A stretch of 64,000 bases of DNA from Variovorax sp. PMC12 (GTDB taxonomy: Bacteria > Pseudomonadota > Gammaproteobacteria > Burkholderiales > Burkholderiaceae_C), in the NCBI RefSeq assembly GCF_003019815.1, contig NZ_CP027773.1, forward strand, positions 2,491,001 through 2,555,000, given 5' to 3'. The notes below the pieces were generated by a model. The model worked only from the letters and a program-made list of their open reading frames with translations. It did not search any database and was not told the origin of the DNA. Position 1 is the first letter of the stretch; the number at the start of each line of letters is the position of its first letter. This document shows positions 30,101-38,541 of the stretch, in pieces. Both the position numbers and the translations under genes were made by a program.

Positions 30101-33100
30101 CATCGGCACCGTCTGCAGCGGCAAGAGCGACGCGCGCGGCCTGCTGCTGTGCGAGTCGGAGCTGAAGGAAGCCGGCGAAGTCGAACTCATCGCCAGCGCC
30201 ACCGACAGCGAAGGGCGCGACGCCAAGGCCGTCAGCTCCGTCTACGTGACGAAGCAGGGCGAACTGTGGTTCGGTGGCGAGGACAACGACCGCATCGACG
30301 TGCTGCCCGAGAAGAAGAGCTACCAGCCCGGCGAGGTCGCCAAGTTCCAGGTGCGCAGCCCGTTCCGCTTCGCGACCGCGCTGGTCGCCGTGGAACGCGA
30401 AGGCATCATCGAGACGCACGTGGTGCAGCTCGACGGCAAGGACCCGACCGTCACCCTGGAGGTCAAGCCCGAGTGGGGCCCCAACGCCTACGTGAGCGTG
30501 CTCGCCCTGCGCGGCCGCCTGCGCGAAGTGCCGTGGTACAGCTTCTTCACCTGGGGCTTCAAGTCGCCGCGCGAGTGGTGGACGGCCTTCTGGTACGAGG
30601 GCAAGGAATACGTCGCGCCCACGGCGATGGTCGACCTGAGCAAGCCCGCCTATCGCCTGGGCATGGCCGAGATCCGCGTGGGCACGCAGGCCCACCAGCT
30701 CGACGTGACCGTCACCAGCGACAAGCCCAGTTACCCGATCCGCAGCAAGGCCCAGGTGACCATCAGCGCCAAGCTGCCCGACGGCAAGCCCGCCGCCGGC
30801 GCCGAAGTGGCGCTGGCTGCGGTCGACCAGGCCCTGCTGGAGCTGATGCCCAACGACAGCTGGAACCTGCTGACCGCCATGCTGCAGCGGCGCAGCTGGG
30901 GCGTGAGCACCTCCACGGCGCAGATGGAAATCGTCGGCCGGCGCCACTACGGTCGCAAGGCCGTGCCCGCGGGCGGCGGCGGCGGCAAGGGCCAGACGCG
31001 CGAGCTGCTCGACACCCTGCTGGTGTGGAACCCGAAGGTGGTGCTCGACGCCAACGGCCAGGCCGTGGTGACGGTGCCGCTGAACGACGCGCTCACCACC
31101 TTCAAGATCGTGGCCGTGGCCGATTCCGGCGTGGGCCTGTTCGGCACCGGCCAGGCGAGCATCCAGGCCACGCAGGATCTGCAGATCATCAGCGGCCTGC
31201 CGCCGCTGGTGCGCGAGGACGACCAGTTCCGCGCCCAGATCACGCTGCGCAACACCACGCAGAAGCCGATGAAGGTCGAGGCCACGCCGCGCGCCACCCT
31301 GCTCACGCTGGAGCCGCAGACCGTGGACATCCCGGCCGGCGAAGCGCGTGAAGTCGCATGGAACGTGACCGCGCCCGCGCAGCTCGCGCAGACGCGCGCC
31401 GAAGCCATCCTTTGGGAAATCGAGGCCAAGGACACCATCGGCGGCGCGCGCGATGCCCTCAAGGTTCGCCAGCGCATCGTGCCCTCGGTGCCGCTCACGG
31501 TGCAGCAGGCCACGCTGGTGCAGCTCGACGGGCCGTTCACGCTCGACGTGGCACCGCCCGCCGACGCCCTCCCCGGCCGCGGCGGCCTGAAGCTCGCCCT
31601 GCAACCCAAGCTGGCCGAAGGCCTGCCGGGCGTGCGCGACTGGTTCGCCAACTACCCCTTCATCTGCCTCGAACAGAAGACCAGCAAGTCGGTCGGCCTG
31701 CGCGACGCGAAGATGTGGCAGGGCGTGCTGGCCCAGTTGCCCACTTACCTGGACAGCGACGGCCTGGCCAGCTACTTCCCGCCGCGCGACGGCGAGGCCA
31801 ACCGCGGCAGCGACATCCTCACGTCGTACCTGCTCGCGGCCACCAACGAAGCCGCCGCGCTCGACCCCGCCTTCGCGCTTGCCGACGACGTGCGCGCGCC
31901 GATGGAGTCGGGCCTGATCGCCTTCGTCGAAGGCCGCATCACGCGCGACTTCTGGAGCCCGCGCAAGGACCTGGACGTGCGCAAGCTCGCCGCGCTCGAA
32001 GCGCTCTCGCGCTACGGCAAGGCCAAGGGGAGCATGCTCGGCAGCATCACCATCGCGCCGAACCAGTGGCCCACCAGCGCGGTGATCGACTGGCTCAACA
32101 TCCTCAAGCGCGTGAACGACGTGCCGCAGCGCCAGCAGCGCCTGGAAGAAGCCAACAACGTGCTGAAGGCGCGCCTGTCCTATCAAGGCACCAAGCTGAT
32201 CTTCAGCACCGAGCAGGACGACTACTGGTGGTGGCTGATGACCAACGGCGACGTCAACACCGCCCGCCTGCTGCTCAGCGTGATGGACGACCCGGGCTGG
32301 AAGGACGACATCGGCAAGCTCGCCAACGGCTTCATCGGCCGCCAGCAGAACGGCGCGTGGCACACCACCACCGCCAACCTGTGGGGCGGACTGGCGCTGG
32401 AGAAGTTCAGCAAGGTGTTCGAGAGCACGCCGGTGTCGGGCGTTACCGCCGCCACGCTGGGCGCGGTGAAGGCGCAGGTCGACTGGAGCAGGGTCGAGCG
32501 CGTGAAGGCCAGCGACCCGGCCGGCGCGCCCAACCAGACCACCTTCTTCGGCGCGCCCGCCTCGCCGGGCAACCTGAAGAACAACACGATGTTCCTGCCG
32601 TGGGCGGCATCGCCGTCGGGCGCGCCGGTGCGCGACACGCTGCTGGTGACGCAGCAGGGCACCGGCAAGCCGTGGCTCACGCTGCAGTCGATTGCCGCCG
32701 TGCAGCTGAAAGCGCCGTTCGCGGCCGGCTACGCCATCAAGAAGACCGTCACCCCGGTCGAGCAGGCCGTGGCCGGCAAGTACACGCGCGGCGACGTGCT
32801 GCGCGTGAGCATCGAAGTCAACGCCAGCGCCGACATGACCTGGGTCGTCATCAGCGACCCGATTCCGGGCGGCGCCACCATCCTGGGCAGCGGCCTGGGC
32901 CGCGACTCGCAGATCGCCACGCAGGGCGAGAAGAAGAGCGGCGCGGGCTGGCCCGCGTTCGAGGAGCGCAGCTTTGAGGCATTCCGCAGCTACTACGAGT
33001 ACCTGCCCAAGGGCGTGGTGAAGATGGAATACACCGTGCGCCTGAACAACGTCGGCGACTTCGCGCTGCCGCCGAGCCGCGTCGAAGCCATGTACGCGCC

Positions 33101-33155
33101 GGAGATGTTCGGCGAGACGCCGAACGCACGGGTGAAGGTGGAGGCGGCGAAGTAA
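27135..33155 (+). CDS. Bacterial alpha-2-macroglobulin family protein with thioester motif
   Basis: This 2006-residue periplasmic protein starts with GTG, ten bases after GGAG. A signal peptide ends around residue 22 (LLSGPGHA), with no lipobox Cys, unlike E. coli YfhM. MG-like beta domains fill the first two thirds, a bait-like variable region with Gly-rich GGGGGKGQ lies near residue 1285, and the thioester motif CLEQ has its Cys at residue 1511 in YPFICLEQKTSK. Such proteins trap attacking proteases covalently and usually pair with PBP1C (pbpC); here pbpC is 12 kb downstream. The C-terminus includes the receptor-domain-like FALPPSRVEAMYAPEMFG. Confidence 0.95.
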   Translation: MTRFLPTLLLAGGALLSGPGHALQITSLTPQGEVARVRQIVAKFDQPAVNFGDPKAPAPLSVSCTDAQAGKGTGRWTDAKAWVYDFENDLPPGVRCTVTRIPTFKPASGELTGPERYQFNSGGPFVRSYMPGSYSRIDEQQMFVLELNGAATLDSVRQNVWCSADGVGERIPVKLLDGDQRAGLLKAFGRDKAAEKEPLRFVTMQCNRTLTPGAKVQIVYGKGVATPSGVPNNVERRLEFQVREPFAASFTCERENAQAACLPLRPMQLTFNAPVTRKLASQIQLKGDKTIKAKLDNDGGTQSDDDVVNSVSFEPPLSESTQFTIELPSRFEDASGRPLASPGSFPMKVATGMMPPLAKFAASPFGVVERLAEPDTPAMMPVTVRRVEPQLMVQALTPGKVSDMNPKTDAEIIAWFRKVRRYDNFTISREQARKDVKGPLPPVIDKDDRTTLQTRMLSLLSGQAGVKTLDMPKSDAGDPRPFEVIGVPLTPGFHVLEIASQKLGEALLDERYNAGRTMYVRTTALATNLAVHFKLGRENSMAWVTTLDKGKVVAGAEVRVSSCDGKAVASGTTDANGIVMLNGISPQAPSCNGPNEYDSGAWFVSARAKDDKGVEDLAFTWSDWQRGIEPWRFNVPTNLQAEPDRIAHTIFDRTLLRAGETVSMKSLIRTQTSKGFGLPENRPDTLVITHVGSGQRFTQPLNWRKTATGGLSAENSFAIPPAAKLGVYEVMLRTGGGKDGDSEGDGDEGYGRSFGTGMFRVEEFRLPVLEGRITPTEKKPLVAATSVPTDVQINYVAGGGAANLPVRVSAMVRGKSLSFPDYDAFSFNPPRATQGDASDPAAAVSAAAEAGSGEEDINSVNDTRVIADKLPLTLNKDGAGKVTIDKVPKVKAARELLLEATYADPNGEVQTIRSTQTLWPASVIAGIKTEGWVSTAQKLKFQALALDLAGKPQAGVTLNVRAVARITTTSRKRMVGGFYTYDNKTETKDIGTVCSGKSDARGLLLCESELKEAGEVELIASATDSEGRDAKAVSSVYVTKQGELWFGGEDNDRIDVLPEKKSYQPGEVAKFQVRSPFRFATALVAVEREGIIETHVVQLDGKDPTVTLEVKPEWGPNAYVSVLALRGRLREVPWYSFFTWGFKSPREWWTAFWYEGKEYVAPTAMVDLSKPAYRLGMAEIRVGTQAHQLDVTVTSDKPSYPIRSKAQVTISAKLPDGKPAAGAEVALAAVDQALLELMPNDSWNLLTAMLQRRSWGVSTSTAQMEIVGRRHYGRKAVPAGGGGGKGQTRELLDTLLVWNPKVVLDANGQAVVTVPLNDALTTFKIVAVADSGVGLFGTGQASIQATQDLQIISGLPPLVREDDQFRAQITLRNTTQKPMKVEATPRATLLTLEPQTVDIPAGEAREVAWNVTAPAQLAQTRAEAILWEIEAKDTIGGARDALKVRQRIVPSVPLTVQQATLVQLDGPFTLDVAPPADALPGRGGLKLALQPKLAEGLPGVRDWFANYPFICLEQKTSKSVGLRDAKMWQGVLAQLPTYLDSDGLASYFPPRDGEANRGSDILTSYLLAATNEAAALDPAFALADDVRAPMESGLIAFVEGRITRDFWSPRKDLDVRKLAALEALSRYGKAKGSMLGSITIAPNQWPTSAVIDWLNILKRVNDVPQRQQRLEEANNVLKARLSYQGTKLIFSTEQDDYWWWLMTNGDVNTARLLLSVMDDPGWKDDIGKLANGFIGRQQNGAWHTTTANLWGGLALEKFSKVFESTPVSGVTAATLGAVKAQVDWSRVERVKASDPAGAPNQTTFFGAPASPGNLKNNTMFLPWAASPSGAPVRDTLLVTQQGTGKPWLTLQSIAAVQLKAPFAAGYAIKKTVTPVEQAVAGKYTRGDVLRVSIEVNASADMTWVVISDPIPGGATILGSGLGRDSQIATQGEKKSGAGWPAFEERSFEAFRSYYEYLPKGVVKMEYTVRLNNVGDFALPPSRVEAMYAPEMFGETPNARVKVEAAK

Positions 33156-33192
33156 GCCGCTTCGCCGCCGCCGATTCGAAAGGGAGAACACA

Positions 33193-33840
33193 GTGGGCCT
33201 CGCAATCAGCATCGGCGTGCTCGTCGATCTGCTCGAACACGATCCCGAAGGAGCCGGATGGCTGCAGGAGGAACTGGCGGTGGTGAACAAGGTGCTGGCG
33301 GCGGCGGGCCTTCCGCCGCACGCCGAGCCGCGTGAACTGCCGCCGCTGCACTCGCGTGCGGCCATCGGCGGCTTCCCGTACTCGTTCATCCACTACCTGC
33401 GCCGGGCCTATGCGCACCGCGCGAATTCGCCCGGCTGGATGGCAACGCCGGTGGAAGACGGTGTCGACCCCTCGGAAGATCCGGTGGTGGAAGACGTGCT
33501 CTACAGCTCGGAGAGCCACCTGGTCTGCCACTCGGACGCGGAAGGTTTCTACGTGCCGGTCGATTTCGACGAGGTGCTGTATTCCGAACCGGACGACGAC
33601 AAGCAATTGGCCGGCGGCATGCTCGGCTCGTCCTACCGCCTGCGCGACGAACTGGTGCTGGTGGCGCCCGCGCTCGGCATCAATCTCACCGACGGCGAGC
33701 TGTCGGACGAGGAAGTGGCGCGAATCGGCCGGCTGATCGACGCCGACGAAGGCCTCTACCGGGAATACGTTTCGTGGCTTCGGCTCTACGAAGCGGCCCG
33801 GCTGAGCATTGCGCACAAGACCGCGATTGTTTTTAACTGA
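33193..33840 (+). CDS. Conserved protein of unknown function
   Basis: This 215-residue protein starts with GTG after AAAGGGAG. It is soluble and acidic, with LPPLHSRAAIGGFPYSFIHYL near residue 50 and FYVPVDFDEVLYSEPDDD near residue 118. I do not recognise a named family; similar proteins with the GSSYRLRDEL segment are, from memory, scattered as single genes in soil bacteria. It follows the alpha-2-macroglobulin gene by 37 bases and marks the start of the segment separating it from pbpC. Confidence 0.75.
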   Translation: MGLAISIGVLVDLLEHDPEGAGWLQEELAVVNKVLAAAGLPPHAEPRELPPLHSRAAIGGFPYSFIHYLRRAYAHRANSPGWMATPVEDGVDPSEDPVVEDVLYSSESHLVCHSDAEGFYVPVDFDEVLYSEPDDDKQLAGGMLGSSYRLRDELVLVAPALGINLTDGELSDEEVARIGRLIDADEGLYREYVSWLRLYEAARLSIAHKTAIVFN

Positions 33841-33855
33841 GCGACCCCGGAGGCC

Positions 33856-34536
33856 ATGAAGATGAAGAAGCCCGTCCGCATCGGCCGCGCGCCTCTTCAT
33901 CCGGCTTCCACGCCGACGACGCCACAAGACGAGGCCCTGGCGTGCTCCAAGCCATGGGACACGCTCGAAGAAACGGCCTCGCCCGACGTTCGATACTGCG
34001 GCGATTGCCGGAAGAACGTGTCCTGGGTGGACACGCCGGAGCAGATGCATGCCGCGGCCATGCAAGACCTCTGCATCGCTGTCGAGCAAGGCAGCCTTCA
34101 TTTCAAAGAGCGCAATGACACCATGAGCCAATCCCCCGCCGCACGCCAACTTGCCACCGTCACCCTGCTCGTGCGCGACTACGACGAAGCCATCCGCTTC
34201 TTCACCGAAGCGCTGCACTTCGAGCTGCTCGAAGACACACCGCGCGGACCCGGCAAGCGCTGGGTGGTGGTCGCACCCGCGCGCAATGCGGGTGCGGCGC
34301 TGCTGCTGGCCAAGGCAGTGACCGACGACCAGGAAGCCGGCATCGGCAAGCAGGCCGGCGGCCGCGTCTTCCTGTTCCTTCACACCTCGGACTTTGCGTC
34401 CGACCACGCCCACATGACATCGCACGGCGTCCGCTTCCTCGAGGAGCCGCGCCACGAGCCGCACGGCACCGTGGCGGTCTTCCAGGACCTCTGCGGCAAC
34501 AAATGGGACCTGATCCAACCCAACGACGACGCCTAG
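33856..34536 (+). CDS. Cys-motif/VOC (glyoxalase-like) fusion protein
   Basis: This 226-residue protein joins two parts. Residues 1-85 hold four cysteines (Cys30, Cys48, Cys51 and Cys73 in ACSKPW, RYCGDC and DLCIAV), a pattern seen in small putative metal-binding proteins. Residues ~98-222 form a VOC domain (ATVTLLVRDYDEAIRFF, through FQDLCGNKWDLIQP). VOC proteins act as dioxygenases, lyases or antibiotic-binding proteins; none of these is indicated. An internal Met90 could be a separate VOC start, but its upstream ribosome site is weak. Confidence 0.8.
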   Translation: MKMKKPVRIGRAPLHPASTPTTPQDEALACSKPWDTLEETASPDVRYCGDCRKNVSWVDTPEQMHAAAMQDLCIAVEQGSLHFKERNDTMSQSPAARQLATVTLLVRDYDEAIRFFTEALHFELLEDTPRGPGKRWVVVAPARNAGAALLLAKAVTDDQEAGIGKQAGGRVFLFLHTSDFASDHAHMTSHGVRFLEEPRHEPHGTVAVFQDLCGNKWDLIQPNDDA

Positions 34537-34543
34537 CGACGAA

Positions 34544-34978
34544 ATGAACAACATCCGCCTCGCGCTCGCAGGACTTCTGCTGCCCTTGTCTGCACTGGCC
34601 GCATCGGGCGATGCGCCGGTGTCCGTCGACTACCGCTACCTGACGGAGTCCTCCGCGCAATCGATCCGCCTGGAATGGCGGGTGTTTTCCGACCCGAACA
34701 GCAACTGGTCCGGTGGCTACGTCAGGTACAAGGGTTCGTCGCGCGTGATCACCATCGTCCCGGTCAAGAACGAAGTCGGCGACAAGCCCGAAGGCCGTCC
34801 GTGGGAATACATCACCACCTGGGCCGAGATCGTCGACGGCCGCATCGCCGGCCAGTACGTGGTGACGACCCAGGGCGCGAACGTCTACGGCTTCGGCTAC
34901 AAGAACCTGCGCAGCGGCAAGCAGTATTCTTTCTCGCAGGACCTCGGCTCCGACGACGGCAGGAAGTGCAGCTGGTAG
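34544..34978 (+). CDS. Secreted protein of unknown function
   Basis: The 144-residue protein has a clear signal peptide (LALAGLLLPLSALA, cleavage near residue 20) and a mature part rich in Tyr, Ser and Gly that looks beta-stranded (SIRLEWRVFSDPNSNWSGGY, EYITTWAEIVDGRIAG). A single Cys sits at the penultimate-but-one position (KCSW end). I do not recognise the family. It lies 7 bases after the VOC fusion gene and could be co-transcribed with it. Confidence 0.75.
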   Translation: MNNIRLALAGLLLPLSALAASGDAPVSVDYRYLTESSAQSIRLEWRVFSDPNSNWSGGYVRYKGSSRVITIVPVKNEVGDKPEGRPWEYITTWAEIVDGRIAGQYVVTTQGANVYGFGYKNLRSGKQYSFSQDLGSDDGRKCSW

Positions 34979-35008
34979 GCGCCTGAATCGGCCGCATCGG
35001 CCTAAACT

Positions 35009-35037
35009 GCCTGTCCCCTCTTCCTCAGGAGACAGGC
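35009..35037 (+). promoter_or_regulatory. Hairpin occluding the ribosome-binding site of the SnoaL-like gene
   Basis: GCCTGTC and GACAGGC pair perfectly and continue, after one mismatch, with CCT and AGG, leaving a 7-base loop. The 3' arm contains the AGGAG ribosome site that lies 7 bases before the ATG at 35039. The structure would mask translation start unless opened, as by an RNA, protein or temperature change. The hairpin is read directly from sequence; function is inference. Confidence 0.45.
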
Positions 35038-35038
35038 C

Positions 35039-35407
35039 ATGACCACGCTTGAAATCGCGAACCAGCTCGTCGCGCTATGCCGGCAGGGAAAGTTCGAAGA
35101 CGCGAAATCGCTCTATGCCGATGACGCCGTGAGCGTCGAGGCCGGCGCCCCGCCCGGCCAGCAGCGCGAGGCGGTGGGCCTTGCGGCCATCGAGGCCAAG
35201 GGCAAGTGGTGGAGCGACAACCACGAGGTGCATTCGTTCAAGGTCACGGGCCCGTGGCCGCACGACGACCGCTTCATCGTCGGCTTCGAATTCGACGTGA
35301 CCATGAAGGCCACCGGCCAGCGCTTCAAGATGGAAGAAGCGGGCCTGTACACGGTGCGCGACGGCGCGATCGTGCGGGAAGAGTTCTTCTACTCGATGGG
35401 CGGTTAG
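35039..35407 (+). CDS. SnoaL-like/NTF2-fold protein
   Basis: This 122-residue protein has the small cone-shaped NTF2 fold pattern: TLEIANQLVALCRQGKFEDA, then LYADDAVSVEAG, GLAAIEAKGKWW and a C-terminal beta sheet ending AGLYTVRDGAIVREEFFYS. SnoaL-like members are isomerases, hydrolases or ligand-binding proteins of varied function, so no reaction is assigned. Its ribosome site is buried in a predicted hairpin. Confidence 0.85.
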   Translation: MTTLEIANQLVALCRQGKFEDAKSLYADDAVSVEAGAPPGQQREAVGLAAIEAKGKWWSDNHEVHSFKVTGPWPHDDRFIVGFEFDVTMKATGQRFKMEEAGLYTVRDGAIVREEFFYSMGG

Positions 35408-35535
35408 CCGCCTCCCGCGGCCGGCGCAGCGGTTACGCCGGTTACGGCAGTGACGACAGGCATTGCCGCCCGCGTTGTGCGGGCGCGAGGGCGGCTGGAT
35501 GATTCGCGCCGTCACAACTCCGCTCTCGTGCTTTC

Positions 35536-36402
35536 ATGCCCTCTTCCACACCCGACGAACAACGCCGCGCCATGCTGGTACGCGGCAGCGCAACCGTCGC
35601 CGCTCTCGCCACCGCGTGGCATGGCGGCCTGGCCCATGCAGCCACCGCATCCGATGCTGCCCAACAGGAACGTGCGGACCTCGCCCGCCACTTCACCGCC
35701 GCGGGCACGCCCGGCACCTTCGCGCTGTTCGACGCCGCCACGGCCAAGCTCACGCTGGTCGATGCCAGGCGCGCGGGCCAGCGCTTCGTGCCCGCGTCGA
35801 CCTACAAGATTCCCAACAGCCTGATCGCGCTGGAGACCGGCGCGGTGAAAGACATCGACGAAGTGCTGCCCTACGGCGGCAAGCCGCAGCGCCGCGCGGA
35901 GTGGGCGCACGACATGAACCTGCGCGACGCGATTCGCGTGTCGAACCTGCCGGTCTACCAGGGCGTGGCCCGGCGCATCGGGCTGGCGCGCATGAAGGCG
36001 TGGATCGCGCGCCTGCACTACGGCAACGAGGCGCTGGGCGACGTGGTCGACCGCTTCTGGCTCGACGGTCCGCTGAAGATTTCCGCGATCGAGCAGGCGC
36101 GCTTTCTCGCGCGGCTCGGGCTGCGCCAGCTGCCGCTGTCGGCGCGCACGCAGGACATGGTCCACGACATCACCCTCGTCGAAAAAACGCCCACGCACGC
36201 GCTGCACGCCAAGACTGGCTGGTACTACAAGCCGCCGGAATCCCTCGGCTGGTGGGTGGGCTGGGTGACGGGCGCGGACGGCGGCGTGAAGAGCTTCGCG
36301 CTCAACATGGACATGCGCCGCGACGAGGATGCGCCGAAGCGCATCACGATCGGACGTGCGCTGCTGGCCGAGCTGGGCGTGATGCCGGACGCATCGCGCT
36401 GA
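35536..36402 (+). CDS. Class D (OXA-type) beta-lactamase
   Basis: All class D motifs are present in this 288-residue protein: Ser88-Thr-Tyr-Lys91 (catalytic serine and carbamylated Lys) in VPASTYKIPNSLIALE, Ser136-Asn-Leu138, Tyr162-Gly-Asn, Trp175, and Lys226-Thr-Gly. It hydrolyses beta-lactams in the periplasm by serine acylation. A Tat- or Sec-like signal lies near residues 13-35; the ATG at residue 13 would be an alternative start. It looks chromosomal and intrinsic: no integron or insertion sequence flanks it. A second serine beta-lactamase-fold gene begins 11 bases downstream. Confidence 0.92.
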   Translation: MPSSTPDEQRRAMLVRGSATVAALATAWHGGLAHAATASDAAQQERADLARHFTAAGTPGTFALFDAATAKLTLVDARRAGQRFVPASTYKIPNSLIALETGAVKDIDEVLPYGGKPQRRAEWAHDMNLRDAIRVSNLPVYQGVARRIGLARMKAWIARLHYGNEALGDVVDRFWLDGPLKISAIEQARFLARLGLRQLPLSARTQDMVHDITLVEKTPTHALHAKTGWYYKPPESLGWWVGWVTGADGGVKSFALNMDMRRDEDAPKRITIGRALLAELGVMPDASR

Positions 36403-36413
36403 GGCGGCACGAC

Positions 36414-37523
36414 ATGCGCCGCACTCACCTCATCGCATGGGCCATTGCCCAATTGGCCCCACTGTTCACCGCAGCCTGTGCGCAGGCCGAGCCGCTGAGC
36501 TTCGCCACGCCGCCGGCCGAGATCGCCGCACGCGTGATGCGCGACGCGCCCGGCAGCATCGTGGTCGGCGTATTGCGCCAGGGCGAAACACGCTTCGCGA
36601 TGCAGCGCAACAGCGTCGCGCAGGCGGGCCCGGTCCGGGAGATCGCCGCCGATGGCCAGCCGATCTTCGAAGTCGGCTCGATCAGCAAGCTCTTCACGGG
36701 CGTGCTGCTGGCGCAGGCGGTCGAGCGCGGCGACCTGTCGCTCGACGACACGCTCGGCACGCTGCTGGCCGGACAGGTGACGCTGCCGCGGGAGACCGCG
36801 AGCGTCACGCTTCTCCAACTGGTCACGCACACGGGATGCCTGCCCGGCATGCTGCCGGCTCCCCCGATGGCCGAAGGCGGCAACCCGTTCGCGCACGCCG
36901 ATCGCGCGCGTTTGCTTGCCGGCCTGTCGACGCTCAGGCTCGACCGCGTGCCACCCTGCAACGGCCCCTACAGCAGCCTGGGCCTCGGCCTGCTCGGGCA
37001 GGTGCTTGCGGACCGCTACGGCAAGCCCTGGGAACTGCTGGTGCAGGAGAACATCGCCGTGCCGCTGGGCATGAAGGACACGATGCAGCACCTCGGCCCC
37101 GAGACCGGCCGCCTGGCGCCCGGCTACGAGGACAGGACACCACGCGCGCCTTGGGACTTCGATGCGCTGGCGGGTGCCGGCGCGTTGCGCTCCACGGCCG
37201 CCGACCTGCTGGTGTTCGCGCGTGCGCTCATGGCCGGCCGCAAGGGTCCGCTGGGCGCCGCGGCGGAACGCGCGCTCACCCCGCTGGGCCACAGCGACAT
37301 CTACGAGCTGGGCTACGCCGTGCGCATCCGCGAGAACGCCGGACGCAGGCTCTACTTCCATACGGGCCAGACCGGCGGCTATCGCGCGCTGCTGGTGTTC
37401 GCGCCGGCCACGCAGGAGGCCGCGGTGATGGTTGCCAGCAATGCGTCGGCCGGGGCGGCGCGCATGGCGGACGACATCACCCTGCCGCCGCCGGCACCCG
37501 CCAGGCGCCGATCCTCGCGCTGA
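36414..37523 (+). CDS. Class C-like serine hydrolase (beta-lactamase/EstB/AmpH family)
   Basis: This 369-residue protein has a signal peptide (residues ~1-24, with AACAQA) and the beta-lactamase/transpeptidase fold: SxxK as GSISKLFTG near residue 85, a Tyr motif PYSSLGLGLLG near residue 185 and HTG in FHTGQTGGY in place of KTG. The start and upstream class D gene are 11 bases apart, implying an operon. AmpC, AmpH and EstB-type esterases share this pattern; the His in place of Lys of KTG argues for AmpH or esterase-like activity over strong beta-lactamase activity. Confidence 0.85.
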   Translation: MRRTHLIAWAIAQLAPLFTAACAQAEPLSFATPPAEIAARVMRDAPGSIVVGVLRQGETRFAMQRNSVAQAGPVREIAADGQPIFEVGSISKLFTGVLLAQAVERGDLSLDDTLGTLLAGQVTLPRETASVTLLQLVTHTGCLPGMLPAPPMAEGGNPFAHADRARLLAGLSTLRLDRVPPCNGPYSSLGLGLLGQVLADRYGKPWELLVQENIAVPLGMKDTMQHLGPETGRLAPGYEDRTPRAPWDFDALAGAGALRSTAADLLVFARALMAGRKGPLGAAAERALTPLGHSDIYELGYAVRIRENAGRRLYFHTGQTGGYRALLVFAPATQEAAVMVASNASAGAARMADDITLPPPAPARRRSSR

Positions 37524-37524
37524 C

Positions 37525-37540
37525 CGGAACGCCCGTTCCG
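37525..37540 (+). terminator. Hairpin after the serine hydrolase gene
   Basis: CGGAACG and CGTTCCG form a perfect 7-bp inverted repeat with a 2-base centre directly after the stop codon. It may mark the 3' end of the two-gene beta-lactamase-fold operon. There is no T-run, and the tiny loop also allows a protein-binding palindrome. Confidence 0.35.
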
Positions 37541-37623
37541 CCGCACGGCGCTTGCGGGTCGGCCATGAGGGCCCTGGGCGCACCGCCGCATCGAATACCG
37601 GCAAAATGCCCCGAGGTGCCCTC

Positions 37624-38541
37624 ATGAACACAAGATTTGTCGAAGCCTTCCTCTGGGCCGCGCGGCTGGGCAGCTTCCGCGCTGCCAGCGACCGGCTCCA
37701 CATCACGCAGGCGGCCGTGTCCAACCGCGTCGCCTCCCTCGAAGAAGACATCGGCGCGCGCCTGTTCGAACGCGATGCGCGCGAGCTGCGGCTCACCCCG
37801 GTCGGCGTGCGGCTCATGGACTACGGCGAACGGCTGCTCGAGCTGCGCCGCGAGATCGTCTCGCTCGGCCGCCCGCGCGAAGACCTACTCGGCCTCGTGC
37901 GCATCGGTGCCATCGAAACAGTGGTGCACACCTGGCTGCTGGGTTTTCTGACCAACCTGCGCTCCACCTATCCGGGCATCGAGGTGCAGCTGACCTCCGA
38001 GACCACGCTGGCCCTGCATCGCGGCCTGCGCGAAGGCGCGCTCGACATCGCGCTGCAGACCGACCACATCGCCGGCGCGGGCATCGTGAGCACGCCCTGC
38101 CTGCCGATGCCGATGGGCTGGGTCGGCGCGCCGGCGGCGGAGCCGGCGCAGACCGTCGACCAGCTGCTGCGCCAGCCCGTGCTGACCATGAGCCCTGGCT
38201 CGCAGCCGCACGAGGCGCTGAAGAACCTCTACCGCTCCGTCGGCATTCCGCTGGGCAAGGTGCATTGCGTGAGCTCGATCTCCGCGCTGGCGCGGCTGGT
38301 GAAGGCGGGCTTCGGCAATGCGCTGGTGCCGCTGCCGCCGGTGTACGAATACGTGGCCGCCGGCGACGTGCGAATCATCGAGTGCGACGCGCTCATCTCG
38401 CCGCAGCGGCTGGTGGTGAGCCACCTGGAAGCGGCCGATTCCGACGCCATCCGCCTGGTGGCCGAGCTGGCCTGCCGCGCGTCGGACCAGTTCACGGCCT
38501 CCGCCAACGCACCAACCTGGCGCGGAACGACAGAGGGTTAA
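37624..38541 (+). CDS. LysR family regulator of the adjacent amidase module
   Basis: The 305-residue protein has the LysR helix-turn-helix (FRAASDRLHITQAAVSNRVA, residues 19-38) and an effector domain with GLVRIGAIETVVHTWLLGFL. The ATG used has GAGGTG seven bases upstream, favouring it over an ATG six codons earlier. It precedes a co-directional set of DUF4286-like, MHS transporter, DUF2848 and amidase genes and is probably their activator, responding to the pathway substrate. Confidence 0.93.
   Translation: MNTRFVEAFLWAARLGSFRAASDRLHITQAAVSNRVASLEEDIGARLFERDARELRLTPVGVRLMDYGERLLELRREIVSLGRPREDLLGLVRIGAIETVVHTWLLGFLTNLRSTYPGIEVQLTSETTLALHRGLREGALDIALQTDHIAGAGIVSTPCLPMPMGWVGAPAAEPAQTVDQLLRQPVLTMSPGSQPHEALKNLYRSVGIPLGKVHCVSSISALARLVKAGFGNALVPLPPVYEYVAAGDVRIIECDALISPQRLVVSHLEAADSDAIRLVAELACRASDQFTASANAPTWRGTTEG

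Noticed and set aside
26571..33389. A 2272-codon open frame on the minus strand over the alpha-2-macroglobulin gene
   Set aside because: It is an antisense shadow of a high-GC gene, rich in His, Arg, Gly and Ala without recognisable domains.
35536..36402. The class D beta-lactamase as an acquired resistance cassette
   Set aside because: No integron, insertion sequence or attachment site is visible around it, and its codon use looks like that of its neighbours.
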